Notes: generated from the sequence alone by a model not told the origin. A stretch of 64,000 nucleotides of DNA from Acidisoma sp. PAMC 29798 (GCF_030252425.1 NZ_CP126994.1:3219001-3283000); one strand, 5' to 3'; shown: positions 35,470 to 44,278, numbered from the stretch's first letter. Made by a program: numbers and translations.

Positions 35470-36691
35470 CACCCTGCGGCGCGGGATGGCCGCCCTATTG
35501 GGTCTGGTCCTCGCCGCCACAACCGCAGGCGCCGCGACGAATCCGCAAGCGGCCTTGCAAGCGCTCCAACGCCAACAGCAATTGCATGAGGGCCAAGCCG
35601 CCGCAGCCCGCGCCCGCGTCGCCGCCATCGCCGCCATGCAGGCGGCCCTGTCCCAACAGCGCGTGCAAACGGCCGCCAAACTGCAAGACGCGGAGATGGC
35701 GACCGCCGCCGCCGCCGCGCGCATGGCCGATCTCGCGGCACAGAAGAAGGCTGTGGCGACGGCGCTCATCGCGCGCGCCGCAGCCCTCGCGCCTCTCCTG
35801 CCGCTGATCGAGCGTCTGGCGCTGTTTCCGTCCGAAACCCTTCTCGCCGTGCCGGCCAAGCCGAGCGACACCTTGCGCGGCTTGCTTGTGCTGCAAGGTC
35901 TGTCGCGCGAAATCGGTCGCCAGGCGAATGCGCTGAAACACCAGCAGGACCAGTTGGACGCGCTGACGGGCGCGATGCTGGCGGCGGCCCCGGCACTGGC
36001 GGAGGCCGAAGCCGTGCAGGCCCGCCAGAACGCGGCCCTGGATGCGCAGATCGCAAGCGCGGCGGCCAGCCAGCAGAGCGCCGCCGATGCCGCGGCCGCA
36101 GCCGACCAGGCCGCCGCCAACGATGCCGGCCGCGCCCAGACCTTACAGGACGCGATTGCCCGGATCGCCGCGTCCCGCAAGGCGGCGCTCGCACGCGCCA
36201 CGCGGTTGGCGAAACGTGCCGCGCGGCTACGCCCTGCCGTGGCTGCGGCGGCGCAGCAGCGGGAGGCGGAGCTGGCAGCGCCGGCAGGTGCGGGCCTCGG
36301 CAGCGGCCATCTCCCCTCGCCGGTCGTCGGGCGGGTTGTGCGCGGCTGGGGTGACACGACCCTGGCGGGGCCGTCGACCGGCCTTTCCTACGCCACGGCC
36401 CCTGGCGCCCGTGTGATTTCACCCTGCGCGGGCAGCGTGGTATTCGGATCTGCCTTCCGCAGCTACGGTCTGCTGCTCATTGTGGATTGCGGCGGCGGCT
36501 ATGATTTCGTCTTGGCGGGCCTGGACCGGCTGGATGTCGGGATCGGTCAGCGGCTGCAATCGGGGGAGCCTGTCGGGATCATGGCAGGCTGGAATCCCAA
36601 GCAACCGGCGCAACGGCCCCAGCTTTACCTGGAGTTACGGCGGGATGGGGCTCCCGTTAATCCTGCGCCATGGCTTCATGCGCAGGGTTGA
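35447..36691 (+). CDS. envC: Murein hydrolase activator EnvC (degenerate LytM)
   Basis: A 414-residue periplasmic protein. A signal/anchor lies near residues 14-30 (MAALLGLVLAATTAGAA), then a long Ala/Gln-rich coiled coil to about residue 275, then a LytM/M23 domain. The M23 zinc residues are missing: the first motif reads GLSYATAPGARV in place of H-x3-D and the last reads LYLELRRDGAPVNP in place of an HxH strand. This matches EnvC-type activators, which switch on amidases during cell separation rather than cutting peptidoglycan. The start at 35447 overlaps gpmI; ATG 35486 is an alternative. Confidence 0.9.
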   Translation: MPLTQPRNTLRRGMAALLGLVLAATTAGAATNPQAALQALQRQQQLHEGQAAAARARVAAIAAMQAALSQQRVQTAAKLQDAEMATAAAAARMADLAAQKKAVATALIARAAALAPLLPLIERLALFPSETLLAVPAKPSDTLRGLLVLQGLSREIGRQANALKHQQDQLDALTGAMLAAAPALAEAEAVQARQNAALDAQIASAAASQQSAADAAAAADQAAANDAGRAQTLQDAIARIAASRKAALARATRLAKRAARLRPAVAAAAQQREAELAAPAGAGLGSGHLPSPVVGRVVRGWGDTTLAGPSTGLSYATAPGARVISPCAGSVVFGSAFRSYGLLLIVDCGGGYDFVLAGLDRLDVGIGQRLQSGEPVGIMAGWNPKQPAQRPQLYLELRRDGAPVNPAPWLHAQG

Positions 36692-36788
36692 TTGATGAGG
36701 CGTTTCCTTCCCACAATGGCATAATGCCAATCGTGTGGATCAGGCTGTGCGTTGTGTGCCCTCTGGGGCCGGCTATAGGAAAGTTCGG

Positions 36789-38174
36789 ATGAAGCTTCGC
36801 TCAGGCTTGCTGCTCGGCACGGCATTTATTGCCGGCCTCTCCCTCGCCCCTTTGTCGGATGTGGTTCTGCACCGATTCGGCGCGACCCTCGGTATCGGCC
36901 GCGCCCTGGCGGCGGAGGATCCTGTCGCGGACGCCTTCCCGTTCCTCAGCCTGTTCGGCGACGTCTATCAGACTGTGAAGGCCGATTACGTCGAGCCCGT
37001 CAAAGACCAGCCCCTGATCGAAAATGCCATCAACGGGATGCTGTCCGGCCTCGATCCGCATAGCGCCTATATGAACGCCAAGCAGTATCGCGACATGCAG
37101 GCCCAAACGGATGGTGAGTTCGGTGGACTCGGCCTTGAAGTCACGCAGGAAAACGGTTTCATCAAGGTCATTAGCCCGATCGACGGCACACCCGCCTCGA
37201 AGGCCAAAATCAAACCGAATGACCTCATCCTCGAAATCAACGGCAAGTCAGTCCAGGGTCTTTCCCTCGATGATGCCGTGGACATGATGCGCGGCGCGCC
37301 GGGATCGACCATTGCGCTGACGCTCAAGCAGGCCGCCAGTCCTAAGCCGCAGGTGATGACGCTGACGCGGGAGGTGATCAACGTCCCCTCCGTCCATCAG
37401 TCGCTTTACGGCGATGTCGGCTATATTCGCCTCTCGGTCTTCAGCGAGAATGCCGACCAGGGTATCCGCGACGCGGTCACCAAGCTCCAGGCCCAGTCAC
37501 ATGGCAAGATCCATGGCTATGTCCTGGATCTGCGCAACAATCCGGGTGGTTTGCTCGACCAGGCAGTCGCCGTCGCCAACGACTTCATGAACCATGGTGA
37601 GATCGTCTCGACCCGCGCCCGCCATCCGAAGGACAGCCAGGTGTGGAACGCCAAGCCGGACGGCGACATCGTCGGCAATGCCCCGCTTGTGGTCATGATC
37701 AACCCCGGTTCGGCCTCTGCCTCAGAGATCGTCTCGGGCGCCCTGCAGGACAATCGGCGCGCCATCGTGCTCGGCTTGCGCAGCTTCGGCAAAGGCTCGG
37801 TCCAGACGGTCATTCAGCTGCCCGGCGACAGCGCCATGCGCCTGACGACGGCGCGCTATTACACGCCGTCCGGCCGGTCGATCCAAGAACTGGGCATCAC
37901 GCCAGACGTGCCCGTCGCTTCTTCGGATTCTTCCGATAACGACATGCAGCCGCTGCGCGAAAGCGACCTTCAGCACGCCATGCTCAATCCGAACAGCAAG
38001 GGCTTGCCGCCGCTGCCGCCCCGCACGGATCTGCCGTCGGTCGTCAAGGACATTCCGAAGGTGCCACCGGCGGGCTGGGCGAAGTTCGACCCCGCCAAGC
38101 CCACAACCGATTTCCAGCTTCAGCAAGCCCTGAAGGTGGTCGATGCCATGCCGGCGACCGTCGCGTCGAACTGA
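36789..38174 (+). CDS. ctpA: S41-family C-terminal processing peptidase
   Basis: A 461-residue periplasmic serine protease. The ATG at 36789 starts the signal sequence MKLRSGLLLGTAFIAGLSLA and has AGGAAAG upstream; the frame is open for 54 bases before it. A PDZ domain spans residues about 85-190 (GGLGLEVTQENGF, IKPNDLILEINGK), followed by the tail-specific protease domain with LRNNPGGLLDQAV, the nucleophile in NPGSASASEIVSGAL and the general-base lysine in RSFGKGSVQT. The envC-ctpA pair is common in proteobacteria, where Ctp enzymes degrade cell-wall hydrolases or other envelope proteins. Confidence 0.95.
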   Translation: MKLRSGLLLGTAFIAGLSLAPLSDVVLHRFGATLGIGRALAAEDPVADAFPFLSLFGDVYQTVKADYVEPVKDQPLIENAINGMLSGLDPHSAYMNAKQYRDMQAQTDGEFGGLGLEVTQENGFIKVISPIDGTPASKAKIKPNDLILEINGKSVQGLSLDDAVDMMRGAPGSTIALTLKQAASPKPQVMTLTREVINVPSVHQSLYGDVGYIRLSVFSENADQGIRDAVTKLQAQSHGKIHGYVLDLRNNPGGLLDQAVAVANDFMNHGEIVSTRARHPKDSQVWNAKPDGDIVGNAPLVVMINPGSASASEIVSGALQDNRRAIVLGLRSFGKGSVQTVIQLPGDSAMRLTTARYYTPSGRSIQELGITPDVPVASSDSSDNDMQPLRESDLQHAMLNPNSKGLPPLPPRTDLPSVVKDIPKVPPAGWAKFDPAKPTTDFQLQQALKVVDAMPATVASN

Positions 38175-38188
38175 GCTGACGCGCGCCG

Positions 38189-38683
38189 ATGCATCCTGAC
38201 GATCTTCCATACCGCCCCAATGTCGGCGCGGTATTGTTCAATAGCAGGGGTCAGGTGTTCGTCGCGCGCCGTGCGGATTTCCCGAATGCCGAGGGGCCTG
38301 CCGGCGGCTGGCAATTGCCGCAGGGCGGCATCGATGAGACGGAAGACCCCCGAGTCGCCATCTTCCGCGAACTCGGAGAAGAAATCGGCACGGAAAAGGC
38401 CGAAATCATTGGCGAGCATCCCGACTGGCTGACCTATGATCTGCCGCCCGAGCTGATCGGTAAGGCGCTGCACGGCCGCTACCGTGGCCAACGCCAGCGC
38501 TGGTTCGCGCTGCGGTTCACCGGCAACGACTCCGACATCCGGCTCGACCTCGATCCGCATCCTGAGTTCGATGCCTGGCGTTGGGACGATCTTGTCAACC
38601 TTCCGACCCTTGCAGTGGGTTTCAAGCGAGAGATCTATGCAGTGCTGGCGACCTCCTTCGCCCGCTTTGCCTTCCCTGCCTGA
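38189..38683 (+). CDS. rppH: RNA pyrophosphohydrolase (Nudix)
   Basis: A 164-residue Nudix enzyme that removes pyrophosphate from the 5' end of mRNA to start decay. The Nudix box is complete: GGIDETEDPRVAIFRELGEE followed by IG. Typical RppH features are YRPNVGAVLFNSRG at the start, GWQLPQGGIDE, QRQRWFALRF and the WRWDDLVNLP segment. It follows ctpA by 14 bases. Confidence 0.96.
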   Translation: MHPDDLPYRPNVGAVLFNSRGQVFVARRADFPNAEGPAGGWQLPQGGIDETEDPRVAIFRELGEEIGTEKAEIIGEHPDWLTYDLPPELIGKALHGRYRGQRQRWFALRFTGNDSDIRLDLDPHPEFDAWRWDDLVNLPTLAVGFKREIYAVLATSFARFAFPA

Positions 38684-38723
38684 CGCCCCTTTTCACAAAA
38701 CCTCCCCACAGGAGTTGCCTCTC

Positions 38724-39386
38724 ATGAGCACGATTATGCTGACGGCCGAAGACGGCCACGAATTCTCCGCCTATGTCGCGGGCCCCGAAGATGCGGAAAT
38801 GGGCCTCGTCATCGTGCAGGAGATTTTCGGCGTGAACAGCCATATGCGCCACGCGAGCGATACCTTCGCGGCCGCCGGCTTCCGCGTCATCTGCCCGGCG
38901 CTGTTCGACCGCGCCGAGCGGGATGTCGAGCTGGGCTATACCGGCCCCGACATGCAAAAGGGCATCGAACTGCGCGGCAAGATCGCCGACGACAAGACGA
39001 TGCTGGATATCGAGGCCGCCGCCGCTGAACTGGGCACGGACGCGATCGGCATCGTCGGCTATTGCTGGGGTGGCACCATTGCCTGGTGGGGCGCGACCCG
39101 CAGCGAGACCTTCGACGTCGCCGTCGGCTGGTATGGCGGCGGCATCGCCGGCACCAAGACCGAGACGCCGAATTGCCCGGTGCAGCTGCATTTCGGCGGC
39201 CAGGACGATCACATCCCGCAAAGCGACATCGATGCGATCAGCGAAGCCCAGCCTGACGTCGAAATCTTCGTCTATGACGATGCCGGCCATGGCTTCGGCT
39301 GTGAACAGCGCCCGAGCTTCGAGCCCGCGAGCTATGAGCTGGCCCAGAGCCGCACGCTTGAGTTCCTGCGCGAAAACCTCGGCTGA
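38724..39386 (+). CDS. Dienelactone hydrolase family protein
   Basis: A 220-residue alpha/beta hydrolase of the dienelactone hydrolase family. The ATG at 38724 has AGGAG 9 bases upstream; the upstream extension is only read-through of rppH in another phase. The triad is Cys in GIVGYCWGG, Asp in FGGQDDHIP and His in DAGHGFGC. Members open lactone rings such as dienelactone, but many have other ester substrates; no aromatic-degradation genes are nearby, so the substrate is unknown. Confidence 0.9.
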   Translation: MSTIMLTAEDGHEFSAYVAGPEDAEMGLVIVQEIFGVNSHMRHASDTFAAAGFRVICPALFDRAERDVELGYTGPDMQKGIELRGKIADDKTMLDIEAAAAELGTDAIGIVGYCWGGTIAWWGATRSETFDVAVGWYGGGIAGTKTETPNCPVQLHFGGQDDHIPQSDIDAISEAQPDVEIFVYDDAGHGFGCEQRPSFEPASYELAQSRTLEFLRENLG

Positions 39387-39393
39387 AGACGAC

Positions 39394-39426
39394 CATGAGA
39401 TGGCGGCCATGCGCCGCCATCTCATG
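39394..39426. terminator. Perfect 14-bp hairpin after dienelactone hydrolase
   Basis: CATGAGATGGCGGC (39394-39407) and its exact complement (39413-39426) with a 5-base loop, 8 bases after the stop. No T-run follows on the plus strand. It probably ends the dienelactone hydrolase transcript or stabilises its 3' end. Confidence 0.65.
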
Positions 39427-39436
39427 AAGACTCTCC

Positions 39437-39467
39437 CGCAGCGCACAAACTCCTGTTTGCCGCTGCG
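39437..39467. repeat. Second hairpin upstream of ahpC
   Basis: CGCAGCG (39437-39443) pairs with CGCTGCG (39461-39467), and inside CAAAC pairs with GTTTG around TCCT, leaving a small internal bulge. It follows directly on the hairpin at 39394 and lies 79 bases before the ahpC ATG, so it may affect termination or the ahpC leader. Confidence 0.5.
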
Positions 39468-39546
39468 TTACTGCGTGTCATTATCGTTGGAGCGCTGCGG
39501 CAAGCCATCGTAGCGGCGCATTTCATCACGCAGGAGCTGCCCTTAC

Positions 39547-40098
39547 ATGCTGTCCGTAGGCGATACCTTCCCGAGCTTCGATCTGACCGCCGTCCGCGGC
39601 GGCCCGGCCGGGCTCAAGATCGACACCGCTTTCACCCAGATCGACTCCACCACCGATGCCGGAAAGTGGAAGCTGGTGTTCTTCTGGCCGAAGGATTTCA
39701 CCTTCGTCTGCCCGACCGAGATCGTCGCTTTCGGCAAGCTGAACGCCGACTTCATCGATCGTGACACCGTCACTTACGGCGTTTCGACCGACAGCGAGTT
39801 CGTTCACATGAACTGGCGCCTGCATCACGACGATCTGCGCAGCCTGCCGATCCCGATGCTCGCCGACATCAAGCGTGAGCTGTCCACGGCTCTCGGCGTG
39901 CTCGACAAGAAGGAAGGCGTCGCGCTGCGCGCCACATTCCTGGTCGATCCCGAAGGCATCATCCGCTACGCCGCCGTCAATGACCTGTCCGTCGGCCGGA
40001 ACCCGCAGGAAGTGATGCGCATCCTCGACGCCCTTCAGAGCGACGAGCTGTGCCCCTGCAACTGGCAGAAGGGCGAGGAAACCCTCAAGGCGGCGTAA
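39547..40098 (+). CDS. ahpC: Alkyl hydroperoxide reductase AhpC (mycobacterial-type 2-Cys peroxiredoxin)
   Basis: A 183-residue peroxiredoxin. The peroxidatic cysteine is Cys55 in FTFVCPTEIVAF and the C-terminal ELCPCNW carries Cys169 and Cys171, the three-cysteine layout known from the mycobacterial AhpC that is reduced by AhpD. RATFLVDPEGIIRYA is also typical. AGGAG lies about 10 bases before the ATG. The AhpD gene that would recycle it follows but is split by an insertion sequence. No OxyR gene is adjacent. Confidence 0.96.
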   Translation: MLSVGDTFPSFDLTAVRGGPAGLKIDTAFTQIDSTTDAGKWKLVFFWPKDFTFVCPTEIVAFGKLNADFIDRDTVTYGVSTDSEFVHMNWRLHHDDLRSLPIPMLADIKRELSTALGVLDKKEGVALRATFLVDPEGIIRYAAVNDLSVGRNPQEVMRILDALQSDELCPCNWQKGEETLKAA

Positions 40099-40126
40099 GC
40101 CGCTCTCCCGATCGAAGTCGCGAACA

Positions 40127-40162
40127 GGGGCGGGCGCCCGCCGGTGCCCGCCCCTTTTCTTT
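40127..40162 (+). terminator. Rho-independent terminator after ahpC
   Basis: GGGGCGGGC (40127-40135) and GCCCGCCCC (40146-40154) form a 9-bp GC-only stem with a 10-base loop, followed by TTTTCTTT. It lies 28 bases after the ahpC stop and before ahpD, so it would let only part of the transcripts continue into ahpD. Confidence 0.8.
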
Positions 40163-40273
40163 GCGCCAACCGCAGGACCAATGACCGATGACCATCGACG
40201 CCTTGAAGAGCCGCATCCCAGACTATGCCAAGGACATCCGGCTCAATCTCTCGTCCCTCGCGAGCGACCCGTC

Positions 40274-40281
40274 CCTCACGG
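40274..40281. repeat. Target-site duplication, left copy
   Basis: CCTCACGG immediately before the element end. It is identical to the bases at 42980-42987; 8 bp is the length normally made by IS66-family elements. Confidence 0.95.
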
Positions 40282-40336
40282 GTAAGCGTCGGCCAATGGC
40301 CGCGGTCGTAGCGGTTTGATCGGCTTCAGCGTTGGA

Positions 40337-41932
40337 TTATGGTTTCCATCGCCATGGCAGAAGCTCATCGATCCTGTGAATAGGATGGTCGGCGATCCTT
40401 CCGATGATATCGGTTAAATAGGCCTGAGGGTTGATGCCGTTCATCTTGGCCGTCTCGACGATCGTGTACATGCAGGCGGCGCGCTGTCCGCCAGCGTCAG
40501 AGCCGCAGAACAGGTAATTCTTTCTTCCGAGGACCGGAGGTTTCATGGCGCGTTCAGCGGCGTTATTGCTGATCTCGAGCCTGCCATCCGTGACGTAGCG
40601 GGTCAGCGCTTTCCAGCGTGACAGGGTGTAGCGGATTGCCTCGGCGAGAGAGCTCTTGCCGCTGATCCGGAGGAGCTCTGTTTCGAGGAATTGCTTGAGC
40701 TGCTCCAACAGTGGCTCGGCGTGTTCTCGCCTTGCGAAGGCGCGCTGGTCGGGCGGCTTTCCGCGGATGTGCCCTTCGACGGCGAACAGAGCCGCGATCC
40801 GGTGAAGAGCTTCAAGGGCGATCGGCGACCCCGTTTGATGGTGCACGTCGTAGAAGTGCCGCCGGGCATGGCTCCAGCATGCGACCTCGACCAGCGGGGC
40901 GTCACCCAGTGGGGTCGTCGGCTTGTAGAACCGGGTAAATCCGCCGTAGCCGTCGGCATGCAGGAACCCACGATAGGAGCCGAGCAACGCTTCCACATGG
41001 ACGCCCTTCCGGTCTGCCGAGTAGTGGTAGAATGCCGCGGGCGGCACATCCGATCCCCAGGGCCGCTCGTCCCGCACCGCGACCCAGAGCCGTCCCGTCC
41101 TGGTCTTGCCCAGACCCGGCGAGAGCACCGGAACCGTAGTGTCATCGGCATGGACAGCGACGCCCGCACGGACATGACGACCGATGGCTTCGGCAAGAGG
41201 CGCCAGCAGGAACAACGCCTGTCCTATCCAGTCGGCGAGTGTCGAGCGGTCCAGTTCCACCCCTTCACGGAGGCTGATCCCCGCCTGGCGGTGCAGTGGG
41301 ATGTGGTCGCAGTATTTCGACACGACGACATGGGTGATCAGTCCCGGCCCCGGGCGCCCGCGCTCGATCGGCAGCGTGGGCATCGGCGCCTGGACAATCG
41401 TCTCGCAAGACCTGCAGCTCAGCTTGGGGCGAAGATGCCGAATGACCTTGAAGCTGGATGGGACGTATTCCAGCACATCACGCTCGTCCTGCCCGATGCG
41501 GCTGAACACGGTGCCGCCGCAGCCCGGGCAAACCCCGACTGGGTCGTGGGTGACGATTTCACGGGGTAGATGCTCGGGCAGCGGCTTGCGCACCGGATGT
41601 CTGCGCTCGGCGGCACCAGGTCGACCATGCAGGGCCGTGACAGCCGCTCTGGCCCGGGCTTCACTTTCGCCCGCATCCTCTTCGAGGTCGCCGATCAGGA
41701 GTTCGAGCTGCTCGATGTCTCGGTCAAGCTTCTCGGAAGACTGTCCGAACCGTGCCCGCCGGAGCTTGGCGAGCTGCATCTTCAGCTTCTCGATATGGAG
41801 CGCCTTCGCATGGATTTCTGCCGCGTTGGCAGCGATCTCGACGTCCTTGCGCGCCAATTCCGCCTGCAGGGTTTCAGCAAAAACCCGCAACGCATCTGGA
41901 TCTGTCGGGAGAGGATCACTCGCCAGGGACAT
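40337..41932 (-). CDS. tnpC: IS66-family transposase TnpC
   Basis: A 531-residue DDE transposase. An N-terminal leucine-rich coiled coil (residues about 20-65) ends in the RRARFGQSSEKLD segment, then a zinc-finger-like CPGCGGTVF and LSCRSCETIV, then the catalytic domain with VHADDTTVPVLSPG, YGGFTRFY, HARRHFYDVHH and the end region DGRLEISNNAAERAMKP. The frame is complete and the element looks mobile. Confidence 0.97.
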   Translation of the reverse strand: MSLASDPLPTDPDALRVFAETLQAELARKDVEIAANAAEIHAKALHIEKLKMQLAKLRRARFGQSSEKLDRDIEQLELLIGDLEEDAGESEARARAAVTALHGRPGAAERRHPVRKPLPEHLPREIVTHDPVGVCPGCGGTVFSRIGQDERDVLEYVPSSFKVIRHLRPKLSCRSCETIVQAPMPTLPIERGRPGPGLITHVVVSKYCDHIPLHRQAGISLREGVELDRSTLADWIGQALFLLAPLAEAIGRHVRAGVAVHADDTTVPVLSPGLGKTRTGRLWVAVRDERPWGSDVPPAAFYHYSADRKGVHVEALLGSYRGFLHADGYGGFTRFYKPTTPLGDAPLVEVACWSHARRHFYDVHHQTGSPIALEALHRIAALFAVEGHIRGKPPDQRAFARREHAEPLLEQLKQFLETELLRISGKSSLAEAIRYTLSRWKALTRYVTDGRLEISNNAAERAMKPPVLGRKNYLFCGSDAGGQRAACMYTIVETAKMNGINPQAYLTDIIGRIADHPIHRIDELLPWRWKP

Positions 41933-41997
41933 GCCACCATTGTACCGGACCCGGCCACTCGGGTACAGCCTTTTCAGCGCGGCGAAGGCAGTTTCCG

Positions 41998-42351
41998 CTA
42001 AACCGCGACCGGCGTGCGTGGCGCCTCCGGTGCGACCGTCCGGCGCCAGTCAATCGCCTCGATCAGGAGAGCCATCTGGGCGGGCGTCAGAACCATCCCG
42101 CCATCGACGATCGGCGGCCAGATGAAGCGGCCGCGTTCCAGCCGCTTGGCAAAGAGGCACAGGCCCGAGCCATCGTAGTAGAGGATCTTCAGGTAGTCGG
42201 CTCGCTTGCCGCGGAAGATGAAGACATGGCCCGAGAAGGGATCGACGCCCAGGATCGGTGCCACCTGGGCCGCGAGACCATCGAACCCATAGCGCATGCT
42301 GACAGGACGACACGCCAGGTAGACCCGCGTGCCCGCGGCAACCTGGATCAC
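41998..42351 (-). CDS. tnpB: IS66 Orf2 / TnpB accessory protein
   Basis: A 117-residue protein with the characteristic IS66 Orf2 sequence: VYLACRPVSMRYGFDGLA, FIFRGKRADYLKILYYDGSG and RGRFIWPP. It is needed with TnpA for transposition in studied IS66 elements; its biochemical role is unclear. It overlaps tnpA by four bases (ATGA). Confidence 0.96.
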   Translation of the reverse strand: MIQVAAGTRVYLACRPVSMRYGFDGLAAQVAPILGVDPFSGHVFIFRGKRADYLKILYYDGSGLCLFAKRLERGRFIWPPIVDGGMVLTPAQMALLIEAIDWRRTVAPEAPRTPVAV

Positions 42352-42920
42352 GATAGGCTCCGCAGCACGGCCAGCACGCGGCGGAGCGCCCCATCATCGA
42401 CGGTCGCATCCACCCGCAGTGTCGTGCCGCCCGCCATGTCGATCTCGATGATGCTCGGTCGCTCATCCCTGTCGCGCCGCGGAACGGCCCCCCGGGGCCG
42501 CCGCGAAACCTTGGCAATGTCCATGCCGAGCGTCGATGTGCCGCGGGCCTCGGTAGATGGCTGAACCTTGGGCTTTGGAGGTCCGACAATCCCGAGCGGG
42601 ATGAAGGTGACCGGCACCTCCACGGGGGCCGCCTCTACGGTGTCCGGCCGCCTGCGCCGCGATGGGACAGAGGATGTCACCATCGTTTGTGCCTTCGCCA
42701 TCCGGCGCCATCGATAGATGAGGCTGACGTGGATACCGTAGCGATGCGCTAAGTCTGGAGCCCGGACCCCTGGGCCAGATGATTCCGCCACGACCCGTGC
42801 GCGAAAGGCCGCGCTATAAGCTGGCCGTCGTTCAGAGACGATCTCGATCCGAGACTCAGAAGTTGCCACAGTGGCTGCCACAGTCGCAGCTTCAGTGGTT
42901 GAGATTCTCTCGCTGTCCAT
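42348..42920 (-). CDS. tnpA: IS66 Orf1 / TnpA DNA-binding protein
   Basis: A 190-residue protein with an IS66/IS3-Orf-like helix-turn-helix: [39 protein letters not shown]. The C-terminal part has a conserved [18 protein letters not shown] segment found in IS66 TnpA proteins. It is the first gene of the element's operon and starts 59 bases inside the right end. Confidence 0.93.
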   Translation of the reverse strand: MDSERISTTEAATVAATVATSESRIEIVSERRPAYSAAFRARVVAESSGPGVRAPDLAHRYGIHVSLIYRWRRMAKAQTMVTSSVPSRRRRPDTVEAAPVEVPVTFIPLGIVGPPKPKVQPSTEARGTSTLGMDIAKVSRRPRGAVPRRDRDERPSIIEIDMAGGTTLRVDATVDDGALRRVLAVLRSLS

Positions 42921-42979
42921 ACAACAGAAGAGAGCGAAAACCCTTCATTCGGACAAGGCGGCCATCACCGGTCGCTTAC

Positions 42980-42987
42980 CCTCACGG
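42980..42987. repeat. Target-site duplication, right copy
   Basis: CCTCACGG directly after the element, an exact copy of 40274-40281. The host reading frame resumes at 42988. Confidence 0.95.
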
Positions 42988-43435
42988 TCCAGCAGCGCGC
43001 GGGCACCTTCATCGCGAGCGCCCTCGCCGCCCGCAATGCCGAGCTGATTCGTGGCGTGATGGATGAATTCGCGCCGCAGCTTTCAGCCGAAGCGCTGACG
43101 GCCGCCAAGGCCGCCGCCTCCATCATGGGCATGAACAACGTCTATTACCGCTTCGTGCATCTCGTCGGCGGCGATTACGGCAAGATGCCGGCCAAGCTGC
43201 GCATGAACATCATGGCCAAGCCGGGTGTGGACAAGGCCGATTTCGAGCTTTGGTCGCTGGCAGTGTCCGGCGTCAATGGCTGCGGCATGTGCATGGAGAG
43301 CCATGAGAAGGTGGTGCGTGACGCCGGGCTGACCACGGAACAGGTGCAAACCGCCGTGCGCATCGCGTCGGTGGTTCACGCCGTGGCCGCCGTGCTGGAC
43401 GGTGAAGACGCCATGGCCGAAGGGCTCGCCGCCGC

Positions 43436-44278
43436 CTAAGTTTTGGCGCGGCAGAGTCCGCTGTAGTCGCTCGGGCTAAGCCCGGTCAGCTTACGGAAGA
43501 CCGCCGCGAAGGCGCCCAGGCTTTCATACCCGACCGAGAGCGCAACGCTCGTGACGGCTTCGTCACGGGCGAGGCGCTCTTGCGCATTCACAATCCGGGC
43601 GCGCTGCCGCCACGCCGAAAAGGGCAGCCCGGTCTGGGCGGAGAAATGGCGCACGAAGGACCGGAGCGACATGCCGGCAACGGCCGCCCAGGCCTGTTCT
43701 GCGCGCTGGTCCGCTGGATCTTCAATCAAGGCCTCCGCGACGCGACGAAGCCGGGGATCGACCGGCAACGGCAACGCGACCGTCGCGCGCTGCGCCGAAA
43801 GGAACTCGTGCCAGAAGGTTTCGGCCAACATGGCAAGAGGCTCATTCCAGACATCATGGTGGGTTTGCTCGGCTAATCGCTCAGCCTGAGCCGCGAGAAG
43901 CCGCGTCGTCTGAATGAGGAAAGGCGTCTCCGACAAAGTCGCGGCACGTGGTGTCGTGATGTACAGGCTCCAGCCTGCGAAGGCCCCGTGCGATCGGGCG
44001 GCATGGTCCAGACCCGGCGGCAGCCACAGGGTCTGCCCTGGCCCGACCAGCCAGTAGGACGTGTCTGTCAAAATCCCGATGACGCCAGCGACGGTGCCAA
44101 GGATCTGGCCGCGATCATGGCGATGTCGGCTCGCGACCCGCCGCGTGTTTTGGCTGGCCACACCGCCGACCAACCATGGCGCCGCGCTTTCGACACGGTC
44201 GAGAATCGACGGAACCATGGAAGGATTGGCGTGCATGAGTCGATTAATGGCGCGGGCGCGGGCGCATGCCAAGACCAT
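43436..44278 (-). CDS. AraC-family transcriptional regulator
   Basis: A 280-residue regulator with an N-terminal cupin-like sensor ([29 protein letters not shown]) and a C-terminal double helix-turn-helix ([19 protein letters not shown] and [20 protein letters not shown], ending GLSPSDYSG). ATGs at residues 15 and 21 (44236, 44218) are possible shorter starts. It diverges from a dehydrogenase/FMN-reductase pair, which it may control. Its stop overlaps the end of ahpD by four bases, tail to tail. Confidence 0.92.
   Translation of the reverse strand: MVLACARARAINRLMHANPSMVPSILDRVESAAPWLVGGVASQNTRRVASRHRHDRGQILGTVAGVIGILTDTSYWLVGPGQTLWLPPGLDHAARSHGAFAGWSLYITTPRAATLSETPFLIQTTRLLAAQAERLAEQTHHDVWNEPLAMLAETFWHEFLSAQRATVALPLPVDPRLRRVAEALIEDPADQRAEQAWAAVAGMSLRSFVRHFSAQTGLPFSAWRQRARIVNAQERLARDEAVTSVALSVGYESLGAFAAVFRKLTGLSPSDYSGLCRAKT

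Larger units (their letters stand above)
40282..42979. mobile_element. Complete IS66-family insertion sequence (2698 bp)
   Basis: The ends are inverted repeats beginning GTAAGCG (left GTAAGCGTCGGCCAATGGCC; right end read inward GTAAGCGACCGGTGATGGCC), as in IS66 elements. Inside, all on the minus strand, are the three IS66 genes tnpA, tnpB and tnpC with intact frames. Exact 8-bp duplications flank it. It interrupts ahpD with no loss of host sequence, which indicates a simple and probably recent transposition. Confidence 0.96.
40188..43439 (+). pseudogene. ahpD: ahpD (alkylhydroperoxidase), split by an IS66 element
   Basis: The gene starts at ATG 40188 ([16 protein letters not shown]) and is interrupted after 40281; it resumes at 42988 and ends at 43439. 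Removing bases 40282-42987 restores one uninterrupted frame of 181 codons that joins DPSLT to [17 protein letters not shown], a normal AhpD. The right part keeps the redox motif [12 protein letters not shown] (CxxC plus His). As it stands the left part runs only 12 codons into the element and stops at 40317-40319. AhpD normally passes electrons from a lipoyl-protein to AhpC, so this step is probably lost. A 127-codon frame from 43056 could still give the C-terminal piece. Confidence 0.93.

Noticed and set aside
42779-43066. 95-codon plus-strand frame crossing the IS66 right end
   Set aside because: It is antisense to tnpA and spans the insertion junction, so it is not an ancestral gene.
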